This document shows positions 1 through 6,267 of a DNA stretch of 7,839 nucleotides, in pieces (position 1 is the stretch's first letter; each line of letters begins with the position of its first letter). Source of the DNA: Gemmatimonadota bacterium (GTDB taxonomy: Bacteria > Gemmatimonadota > Gemmatimonadetes > Gemmatimonadales > Gemmatimonadaceae); the NCBI GenBank assembly GCA_003131365.1, contig PKVB01000036.1:6471-14309 (forward strand), read 5' to 3'. Under the pieces are notes generated by a model, which searched no databases, was not told the DNA's origin, and worked only from the letters and a program-made list of their open reading frames with translations. The translations under genes and the position numbers were made by a program.

Positions 1-1
1 C

Positions 2-739
2 GAGCAATGGGGCGTCGAGGACGCCCGCATCACGTATTTCGAGAGCGAAAAACGCTACGCCATCACCTACACCGGGTACTCGCGGGACGGACCGCGGGTG
101 TGCCTCATCACGACGGACGACCTGCTTACTCCAACGAGCTACAAGCGTCACGGCCCGCGCATCGACGGTGAAAACAAGAACTGCGTGATCCTGCCAGAGA
201 AGATAGACGGCAAGTACGTCATCCTGCATCGGCCGATGCCGCGCATGGTTTGCATCAAAGTGACCAAGCTCGAAAAGAAGTGGCCGGCGGACGGGGTGGC
301 TCTCGTTGGACCGCAGCCAAATACCTGGCGGAGCTCCCGCGTCGGCGCCGGCGCGCCGCCCGTGCGCACGGACATCGGCTGGCTATTGCCATTTCACGGT
401 GCGACATCAATCGAAGAGGGAAACGTCTACTCCATGGGTTGGTGTGTGCTCGACCTGAAGAATCCGGAGAAAGTGCTCTACGTGTCAGATGTGCCCGCGC
501 TCACGCCCGAAGCGCCCTACGAGATCCAGCGCGAGTCGATTCCGCAGGTGGACATGGCGAACTTCAGAACGGGGGTGCGCGTTGTCTTCCCCCAGGGTCT
601 CGTAGAGCGAGGGGAAGATTTCCTGGTTTACTATGGAGCCGCTGACGTCTCGGTTGCGGCGGCGCGCGTCAACAAGCGCGAGCTGATCTCGTCCCTGGGA
701 GAAGCCATCAGATTGAAGCAGGGCGGAATCCCCCTGTGA
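2..739 (+). CDS. GH130 family beta-mannoside phosphorylase/hydrolase, 5' partial
   Basis: This is the C-terminal ~245 residues of a five-bladed beta-propeller GH130 enzyme; the frame is open to the left edge, so the true start lies outside the window. The GTG at 98 is an internal Val codon, because conserved family sequence precedes it. Visible family signatures in order are GVEDARIT (near the left edge), KNCVILPEK followed by LHRP, a W..SR.G.GAPPVRTDIGWL..FHG block, a G.VYSMG..VLDL..PEKVLY strand, the PEAPYE segment, and VVFPQG followed by YYGAAD near the C terminus. GH130 enzymes phosphorolyse or hydrolyse beta-mannosidic linkages, usually in the cytoplasm. Phosphorylase versus hydrolase cannot be settled from this fragment. 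No signal peptide can be judged because the N terminus is missing. Its TGA overlaps the GTG of the next gene in a GTGA tetranucleotide, which suggests translational coupling. Family confidence is high; substrate is unknown. Confidence 0.9.
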   Translation, partial: EQWGVEDARITYFESEKRYAITYTGYSRDGPRVCLITTDDLLTPTSYKRHGPRIDGENKNCVILPEKIDGKYVILHRPMPRMVCIKVTKLEKKWPADGVALVGPQPNTWRSSRVGAGAPPVRTDIGWLLPFHGATSIEEGNVYSMGWCVLDLKNPEKVLYVSDVPALTPEAPYEIQRESIPQVDMANFRTGVRVVFPQGLVERGEDFLVYYGAADVSVAAARVNKRELISSLGEAIRLKQGGIPL

Positions 740-3450
740 CCCCTGCGTTTCACACTGGGCCAAATGGAGGTGCAGTCCCCGATCCTCGGCCGCGCTTTCT
801 CCGAATTCTGATCGCGACGCTGGGCCTTTCTTGCTCTTTCCTCGTCGCGTCATGCGGCCGCAACTCGGAAAACCACGCTTCGCCTCGAGGCCCGGCGCCC
901 ACAGCTGTACGATTGGACCATCTCCAGCACCTCGGCCGCAACGCGGTGGTTCGAGGTCGGCCGGTTCGAGTGGTCTCTCTTTATGCAGAGGCACCTGACT
1001 ATCGACCGACCGGCTCTCCGGCGCGCGACAGATTCGAGGGAATCGCCAGCCTCGACGATGCCGCGCGCGCGGCGGTGGTCTATCTCCGCGAGTACGAAGC
1101 AACCGGAGACACCGTTATCCGCAACGACGCCGTTCGAATCTTGCGCTTCGTCACGGCAATGGAACAGGGTGACGGCGAGTTCGTCAATTTCATCGACTCC
1201 GCCGGTCGGCTGAATCGCGACGCGCCGAGCAGCCGGCAGAGCATGTCGTACTGGGCCGCGCGCAGCATCTGGGCACTCGGCGAAGCAGTGCGGGTGCTTG
1301 GCCCCCAGGACTCGACATTGTTGAAGAGCATGCGTCCGGTGCTGAATCGCGCGGTTTCGCGAATGGCGGAAGAGATCGACGCCGGACGCCTAATCGGCGG
1401 ATCGACCACGGCAACTTCGGAAGCGCTCCTCGGTCTGCTCGCGGTTCAGCGCGCCGATACAGCGAATGCTCTCGTCCCGTTGGCGACGCGCACCGCCCGA
1501 CTGCTTGCGGCGCACTCGGAGGGCGACAACAAGACCGCCCCGTGGGGCGCGTATGTCGATCGAGCGGGTGTTCCCTGGCACGCGTGGGGAGCGCGATCTC
1601 CGGAGGCGCTCGCGATAGCCGGCAGCGCCCTTGGTCACTCCGAGTTTACGGCTTCCGCCAGAAAGGAAGCGGATGGACTTTGGGGCAGATTCCTCCTCGC
1701 TGGAGGCATCCCTTCGGCGGTCACCCCCAACGGGACAGCTACGTGGTATCCCCAGATCGCGTACGGCATCGGCCCGATCGTCGAAGGGTACCTCGCATTG
1801 GCGGAGGTAACTGGACAGCGTCGCTACGCAGTCTTTGCCGGACTCGCCGCAGGCTGGTTCCTCGGCAATAATCCCGCGGGCGTGAGCATGTACGACGAGA
1901 AGACCGGCAGAACCTTCGACGGAATCGACGGCCCGTCGCCAGTGAAGGTGAATCGGAACTCGGGAGCTGAGTCGACCATCGAGGCGTTGCTGGCAATTCA
2001 GAAGGCTACGAGCAACCCGGATGCGGCGGAGTACCTGCATTACCGTCCGGTCGGCAATCAATCGCCTTTGCTTGCGAACGTTCCCGAACGGCGAGAATAC
2101 GCCGGGCCCGGCGGAAGTCGTCTGGTACTTCGCCGAGGGCCCGCCGGCGTTGAGATCGCGCTCGACGATCAGTCAGTCGGCGACAATGAGGTCGCCCCAA
2201 GAGACGCTGTCGCCGGATCGGACAAGCCGTCGACACCAATCACGCTGACGTATTGGCCGGCTGCAAACCCCGTCGAGACCAGTGTCGCCAATCGCCTCGC
2301 GTCGCAGTGGAATCAGGAGCACCCCGATGTGCAGGTGCGAGTGCAGCCTCTGCCCGCGGGCCGCTCGTCCGAGGAAGTTCTGCTGGCGGCGATCGTCGCC
2401 AAGGCGACGCCGGACGTCAGCTCGAATGTCTCGTCGGCGCTGCTGGCGCGGCTCGTTCGAGCGGGCGGTGTCGTGCGCCTCGACAATCGCGTGGCGACGT
2501 CGGCGCGGCTCAGGGAGCGCACGAACGCAGCGATGCTCGCATCTCTTCGCCTGCCGGACGGCGGGATCTACGCGTTCCCCTGGAAGACGAATCCGATGAT
2601 GCTGATGTACAACGTCGACCTGTTCAAAGCGGCAGGAATCGGCCCGCCGCGCACCCAGAGCGAGCTGGTGCAGGCGTGGCACAAGCTCGCCCGCGACACC
2701 GACGGCGACGGCCGCCTCGATCATTGGGCGATGTGGGCCACGCTCAAGACGACGTGGTACGAGCGCTTCTACGATTTCTATCCACTGTATCTTGCCAGCT
2801 CGGGCGGCAGGACGCTGGTGAACAACGGGAAGATCGTTTTCGACAACGAAGCAGCGGTCGCGGCGCTCGACGTATTGCGCCGCGGCTTCGCCGAAGGCGT
2901 GCTACCCAGGTCGAACTTCGCGCTGGGACGCGATCCTTTTGCCGATGGCACCGTGGCAATGAAGATCATCGGACCCTGGTTCGTGAAGGAGCTGACCGAC
3001 ATCAAGATTCCCAGCTTGCACTACGACGTCGCGCCTGTGCCGGGCGCGGATGGGACGGATCCGGCCAATCGTTATGCTTTCGCCGATTTGCGCAGCATCG
3101 CGATTTTCTCGACGACGCGTTATCCAGACGCCGCGGCGAGCTTCGTCGCATACCTCACGTCGCCTGCCGCCGACCGCATGCTGATCGAAGAAGCGAGCCA
3201 GCTGCCGTACCGGCGCCGACTCGCGACCGATCCGCGATTCACGGCTTCTCTCGCGAAGTGGCCGACGCTCTCGACCTACGCCAACTATGTCGAGCGATCG
3301 CGCGACCTGGACCTCGATCCTGACGTGGTCGAGATTTTCGATCTTCTTTCGGAAGCCTACGAGGAGTCCGCCATCTACCAGACCACTACGGTGAAGGATG
3401 CATTGGCGAAGGCCGCCCGCGAGGCAAGGAACATTGTGAATGCGCGCTGA
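736..3450 (+). CDS. Lipoprotein fusion: six-hairpin glycosidase-like domain + ABC sugar-binding protein (family 1)
   Basis: A 904-residue exported protein, about twice the usual length of an ABC sugar-binding protein. Residues 21-40 form a hydrophobic segment ending in the lipobox VASC (Cys40), so it is probably a membrane-anchored lipoprotein; the +2 residue is Gly. Residues ~100-425 are helical repeats of the (alpha/alpha) type seen in GH130-associated proteins: IASLDDAARAAVVYLREY, SYWAARSIWALGEA, PWHAWGARSPEALAIAG, WFLGNNP..MYDEKTGR.FDGI and VNRNSGAESTIEALLA. Residues ~430-500 form a short beta-rich/linker stretch. Residues ~501-904 are a full solute-binding protein: ITLTYWP start, FPWKTNPMMLMYNVDLF, a calcium-loop-like DTDGDGRLD (654-662), GTVAMKIIGPWF, and a C-terminal YLTSPAADRMLIEEASQLPYR segment. 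The GTG start overlaps the upstream stop; GGCGGA lies 8 bases before it. No in-frame ATG or GTG lies close to the binding domain to give it a separate signal. Binding function is well supported; whether the helical domain is catalytic is unknown. Confidence 0.88.
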   Translation: MTPAFHTGPNGGAVPDPRPRFLRILIATLGLSCSFLVASCGRNSENHASPRGPAPTAVRLDHLQHLGRNAVVRGRPVRVVSLYAEAPDYRPTGSPARDRFEGIASLDDAARAAVVYLREYEATGDTVIRNDAVRILRFVTAMEQGDGEFVNFIDSAGRLNRDAPSSRQSMSYWAARSIWALGEAVRVLGPQDSTLLKSMRPVLNRAVSRMAEEIDAGRLIGGSTTATSEALLGLLAVQRADTANALVPLATRTARLLAAHSEGDNKTAPWGAYVDRAGVPWHAWGARSPEALAIAGSALGHSEFTASARKEADGLWGRFLLAGGIPSAVTPNGTATWYPQIAYGIGPIVEGYLALAEVTGQRRYAVFAGLAAGWFLGNNPAGVSMYDEKTGRTFDGIDGPSPVKVNRNSGAESTIEALLAIQKATSNPDAAEYLHYRPVGNQSPLLANVPERREYAGPGGSRLVLRRGPAGVEIALDDQSVGDNEVAPRDAVAGSDKPSTPITLTYWPAANPVETSVANRLASQWNQEHPDVQVRVQPLPAGRSSEEVLLAAIVAKATPDVSSNVSSALLARLVRAGGVVRLDNRVATSARLRERTNAAMLASLRLPDGGIYAFPWKTNPMMLMYNVDLFKAAGIGPPRTQSELVQAWHKLARDTDGDGRLDHWAMWATLKTTWYERFYDFYPLYLASSGGRTLVNNGKIVFDNEAAVAALDVLRRGFAEGVLPRSNFALGRDPFADGTVAMKIIGPWFVKELTDIKIPSLHYDVAPVPGADGTDPANRYAFADLRSIAIFSTTRYPDAAASFVAYLTSPAADRMLIEEASQLPYRRRLATDPRFTASLAKWPTLSTYANYVERSRDLDLDPDVVEIFDLLSEAYEESAIYQTTTVKDALAKAAREARNIVNAR

Positions 3451-3456
3451 ACGGAA
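3427..3456 (+). repeat. First copy of duplicated gene-junction repeat
   Basis: Copy 1 covers the last codons of the fused lipoprotein gene and its TGA (3448-3450). It matches copy 2 with one mismatch in the first 24 bases and three in 30, at an offset of 37 bases. It holds an unused ATG (3440-3442) at the same place as the permease start in copy 2, which would overlap the lipoprotein stop by 11 bases. Confidence 0.9.
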
Positions 3457-3461
3457 ACCGC

Positions 3462-3467
3462 GGAGGA
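3462..3467 (+). promoter_or_regulatory. Shine-Dalgarno of the MalF-type permease
   Basis: GGAGGA sits 9 bases before ATG 3477. The codon just before that ATG is an in-frame TGA (3474-3476), so 3477 is the earliest possible start. The site lies at the duplication boundary; the equivalent place in copy 1 has the weaker AAGGAA. Confidence 0.75.
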
Positions 3468-3493
3468 ACATGGTGAATGCGCGCTGAGCAGAA
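3464..3493 (+). repeat. Second copy of duplicated gene-junction repeat
   Basis: Copy 2 lies in the 26-base gap and the start of the permease gene. It supplies the working permease ATG (3477) and also keeps a ghost of the lipoprotein C terminus: ATG at 3470 reads MVNAR and then TGA (3485-3487), whereas the real lipoprotein ends IVNAR. The 37-base offset is not a multiple of three, so the ghost is out of frame with the lipoprotein gene. Confidence 0.9.
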
Positions 3494-4340
3494 GACTGCT
3501 TCGCTGATGGCGGGGCCGTACGCGGCGTTTCTGCTCGTATTCGCCGTGTACCCGATCGCGTTCGCACTCGTCCTCGTCTTCCTGCAGTGGGATCTCGTCA
3601 CGGCGCCGACGTTCGCTGGTGCCGACAATATTCGGCTGCTCGTCCACGATGGGCGATTCTGGAGCGCCGTCGCCAACACGTTCGTGTTTCTCAGCATCCA
3701 CGTGCCGCTCCAGATCATCACTGCGCTTGCGCTTGCCCTCGCCCTCAATCGCCAGCTCGTGGGTCGTTCCTTCTGGCGCGCCGCGTTTTTCCTGCCGGTC
3801 GTCATCTCGGGCGCAGTGGTCGCGATTCTGTGGAGTAATCTCTACGCCACGGATGTCGGGCTGATCAACCACCTGCTGGTGAAGATCGGGCTGTCGCCCG
3901 TGCCCTGGCTCACCGATCCGCGAACTGCAATGCCCGCGATCGCGGTGATGGTCACCTGGAAGAACGTCGGTTTCTACGTGATCATCTACCTCGCCGGGCT
4001 CCAGTACATCCCGCGCAGCTGCCAGGAGGCGATCGAGATCGAAGGCGCGTCCGCGTGGCAGCGGTTTCGGTACCTGACCCTGCCGTCGCTACTGCCGCAG
4101 ACGATTCTCGTCGTCACGCTCTCTACCATAAACGGCTTCCAGCTCTTCATCGAGCCATACGTGATGACTGGAGGGGGCCCGCTCAGGCGCACGTACTCCG
4201 TGGTGCTCTACTTGTACAACAACGCCTTCGCGTACCAGAAGATGGGCTATGCGGCAACGATCGGTGTCGCGCTGGCGCTGATCATAGGCATCGTCGTCTT
4301 TGCTCAACGTCGGCTGATTGGGAAGGCTGAGGCCCTATGA
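3477..4340 (+). CDS. Sugar ABC transporter permease, MalF/UgpA type
   Basis: This 287-residue inner-membrane protein is one half of the transport channel of a CUT1-type sugar importer. About six membrane segments can be read, near residues 12-38, 64-90, 100-122, 152-178, 203-225 and 257-279. The cytoplasmic EAA loop that docks on the ATPase is at 184-203 (EAIEIEGASAWQRFRYLTLP), and a TGGGP motif follows at 231-235, both typical of MalF-type permeases. It lacks the extra N-terminal membrane segments and large periplasmic loop of E. coli MalF, so it resembles the shorter LacF/UgpA group. The N terminus MRAEQK echoes the out-of-frame MRAERK encoded by the first copy of the junction repeat. Its TGA overlaps the next ATG as ATGA, pointing to coupled synthesis with its partner permease. 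Confidence 0.95.
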   Translation: MRAEQKTASLMAGPYAAFLLVFAVYPIAFALVLVFLQWDLVTAPTFAGADNIRLLVHDGRFWSAVANTFVFLSIHVPLQIITALALALALNRQLVGRSFWRAAFFLPVVISGAVVAILWSNLYATDVGLINHLLVKIGLSPVPWLTDPRTAMPAIAVMVTWKNVGFYVIIYLAGLQYIPRSCQEAIEIEGASAWQRFRYLTLPSLLPQTILVVTLSTINGFQLFIEPYVMTGGGPLRRTYSVVLYLYNNAFAYQKMGYAATIGVALALIIGIVVFAQRRLIGKAEAL

Positions 4341-5152
4341 AGCTCCTGCGGCGAATAGCGCTTTATGCCGGCCTGACGGTTGCGGCGATCACGTTCATCT
4401 ATCCGTTCCTCTGGATGGCGTCGAGCACCTTCAAGCCACCCGTCGAAGTCGGCTCGCTGGCGCTGATTCCCCACGACTTCACCCTCGACAACTACCGCAC
4501 CATGTGGGCACGTGCTCCCTTCGGGCGCGCGCTCGTGAACAGCACGTTCGTGGCAACCACGATCACGCTTGCGGTGCTGGTGTTCGGCTCGATGACGGCG
4601 TACGCGATGGCGCGACTCAACTTCCGGGGCCGGCCCGCACTCAACGCCGCGACGATCGCGGTGCTGATGGTGCCCGGCCAGCTGACGCTGATTCCGCTAT
4701 ACACATTGATCGTGCAGCTCGGATGGGTCGACACCTACGCTGCCCTCATCGTTCCGTACCTGTTCAACGCCACGGCGATCCTGATGCTGCGGCAATTCTT
4801 TCTGCAGATCCCGCAGTCGCTCATCGATTCCGCCCGCATGGACGGAATGAGTGAGCCGCGCATTCTCTTCACCATTTTCTGGCCATTATCCAAGCCCGTG
4901 CTGTCGATCGTCGCGATATTCACCTTCATGGGCGCGTGGAACGAAGTGCTCTGGCCGCTGCTCGTGGTGCGGGAGCAGAACCTGATGACGCTTCCGCAGC
5001 TGCTGACGGTTTTCGCGCTCGGTGGCGGCGCGGGCTCAGTCGGCGTCTCGCTTGCCTCGGCGATGGTACTGGTAGTGCCGGTGGTGGCCGCGTACGCATT
5101 CCTCCAGCGCAACTTCATCGAGAGCATGGCCGGCTCCGGGATCAAGGGCTAA
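4337..5152 (+). CDS. Sugar ABC transporter permease, MalG/UgpE type
   Basis: This 271-residue protein is the second channel subunit, expected to pair with the upstream permease in the cytoplasmic membrane. Its N terminus, Y.FLWM..STFKPP, is the usual MalG-type opening. Membrane segments lie near residues 8-30, 69-92, 103-125, 133-153, 184-208 and 238-256. The EAA loop is at about 161-187 (SLIDSARMDG, then FWPLSKP), with the first Glu of the classic motif replaced by Asp. The WNEVLWPLLV segment and the C-terminal QRNFIESMAGSGIKG are characteristic of this subunit. It starts at the ATG overlapping the upstream stop, with GAGG 4 bases and GGAAGG about 10 bases before it. The ATPase gene follows after only 2 bases. 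Sugar specificity cannot be read from it. Confidence 0.95.
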   Translation: MKLLRRIALYAGLTVAAITFIYPFLWMASSTFKPPVEVGSLALIPHDFTLDNYRTMWARAPFGRALVNSTFVATTITLAVLVFGSMTAYAMARLNFRGRPALNAATIAVLMVPGQLTLIPLYTLIVQLGWVDTYAALIVPYLFNATAILMLRQFFLQIPQSLIDSARMDGMSEPRILFTIFWPLSKPVLSIVAIFTFMGAWNEVLWPLLVVREQNLMTLPQLLTVFALGGGAGSVGVSLASAMVLVVPVVAAYAFLQRNFIESMAGSGIKG

Positions 5153-5154
5153 CG

Positions 5155-6267
5155 ATGCCATCAGTCACGTTCGAGCACGTCACCAAGCGCTTCGGCGACG
5201 CAACGGTGATCGAGGATTTCGATTTACAGGTCGCGGACGGCGAGCTGCTCGTGCTGGTCGGCGGATCTGGATCCGGGAAGTCGACGATCCTGCGGATGCT
5301 CGCTGGCCTGGAGACAGTGACCTCGGGCAGGATCCGCATCGACGACCGCGATGTGACCGACCTCGCTCCGCGTGACCGCGACGTCGCGATGGTGTTCCAG
5401 GACTACGGGCTGTACCCTCACATGACCGTGCGCGACAACCTCTCGCTCGGACTTCGCCTCAGAAAGATTCCGCGCCACGAAATCGACCGACGCGTCGCGT
5501 GGGCAGCCGGCATGCTCGGCCTCGAGCCTCTGCTCGATCGCAAGCCGAAAGCGTTGTCCGGAGGACAACGGCAGAGGGTCGCGATGGGACGCGCCATGGT
5601 GCGTGAGCCGAAGGTGTTTCTCTTCGACGAGCCCCTCTCCAATCTGGACGCCGGTCTCCGGGCTCAAATGCGCATCGAGATCGGTAGCCTTCAGGATCGG
5701 CTCAAGACCACCACCGTCTACGTCACGCATGACCAGGTCGAGGCGATGACTCTGGGCGACCGGATCGTCGTGCTCGCGGACGGACGCATCCAGCAGATCG
5801 GCCGGCCGATCGAGCTGTACCGAACTCCGGTCAACCGCTTCGTTGCGGGATTCATTGGCACGCCGGCAATGAACTTTATCGAGGGAACACTCGCCGCGGA
5901 CGGCGGTCGAATGTTTTTCAGCGCTGAAGCCGCGCGTTTGAAGATGAGAGCTGGCACCGCTGAATCGAGCGAGCCGATAACGCTTGGGATCCGGCCGGAG
6001 GATCTGCGGATGGATTTCATCCCTCAGCAGCCGACACACGGATCCGCTGACTTCGACACGTTAACCGGGCGCGTCGTGCTGGTCGAGCGGCTCGGTGGAA
6101 CCAGCCACGTTCATTTTCAGGTTGGCCCGCACCGATTGATGGCGTCCGTTGCGAGCGATTCACTGCCGGAGGTCGGACACGACATCACGGCGCATGTTCC
6201 AGCCGCTCGGGTACATCTGTTCGGCGGCGATGGCCGCGCCATCGGACGAACAGCGGAGATCGTCTGA
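5155..6267 (+). CDS. Sugar ABC transporter ATP-binding protein, MalK/UgpC type
   Basis: This 370-residue cytoplasmic ATPase powers the importer. All ABC motifs are present: Walker A GGSGSGKST (36-44, with GG and S where GPSGCGKST is common), Q-loop FQDYGLYPHM (Gln82), signature LSGGQRQR (134-141), Walker B VFLFDEP (154-160), D-loop SNLD, and the H-loop His192 in VTHDQVEAMTL. Residues ~235-360 form the TOBE/OB-fold region typical of sugar importers (FIGTPAMNFIEG, LGIRPEDLR, VERLGGTSHVHF). The ATG at 5155 is chosen because the conserved N terminus VTFEHVTKRFG begins right after it and AAGGG ends 6 bases upstream; the open frame further upstream only overlaps the permease gene. Many such importers share one distant ATPase; here it is in the operon, so the system looks self-contained. 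Its TGA overlaps the CTG proposed as the next start. Confidence 0.96.
   Translation: MPSVTFEHVTKRFGDATVIEDFDLQVADGELLVLVGGSGSGKSTILRMLAGLETVTSGRIRIDDRDVTDLAPRDRDVAMVFQDYGLYPHMTVRDNLSLGLRLRKIPRHEIDRRVAWAAGMLGLEPLLDRKPKALSGGQRQRVAMGRAMVREPKVFLFDEPLSNLDAGLRAQMRIEIGSLQDRLKTTTVYVTHDQVEAMTLGDRIVVLADGRIQQIGRPIELYRTPVNRFVAGFIGTPAMNFIEGTLAADGGRMFFSAEAARLKMRAGTAESSEPITLGIRPEDLRMDFIPQQPTHGSADFDTLTGRVVLVERLGGTSHVHFQVGPHRLMASVASDSLPEVGHDITAHVPAARVHLFGGDGRAIGRTAEIV
6255..6258 (+). promoter_or_regulatory. Shine-Dalgarno supporting a CTG start
   Basis: GGAG lies 5 bases upstream of CTG 6264, inside the end of the ATPase gene. This is good spacing and decides the start of the last gene, whose frame has no ATG, GTG or TTG nearby. 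Confidence 0.65.

Noticed and set aside
98..739. GTG at 98 as the start of the first gene
   Set aside because: The same frame is open to the left edge and encodes the conserved GH130 GVEDARIT motif before 98, so the gene starts outside the window.
485..1102. 205-codon minus-strand frame across the first gene junction
   Set aside because: Low-complexity Arg-rich translation, antisense to two well-supported genes, with no motif.
2253..3323. 356-codon + strand frame inside the binding-protein region
   Set aside because: It is very rich in Arg/Ala/Gly with no recognisable domain and lies wholly inside a well-supported binding-protein frame; it is a GC-rich shadow frame.
2902..3872. Overlapping minus-strand frames of 221 and 165 codons around the lipoprotein/permease junction
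   Set aside because: They are antisense to recognised genes, carry Arg/Glu-rich sequence without known motifs, and partly contain the duplicated repeat translated in reverse; treated as shadows.
5153..5154. Possible terminators or promoters between operon genes
   Set aside because: Gaps are 0 to 26 bases and no GC-rich stem with a T-run or convincing -35/-10 pair is visible at any junction.
5263..5276. Perfect inverted repeat CGGATC-TG-GATCCG as a possible operator or hairpin
   Set aside because: It encodes the Gly/Ser-rich Walker A loop, lies in the middle of a gene, has no T-tract, and is readily explained by the codons.
5224..6039. 271-codon minus-strand frame opposite the ATPase
   Set aside because: It mirrors the ATPase codon pattern on the other strand and shows no family motif.
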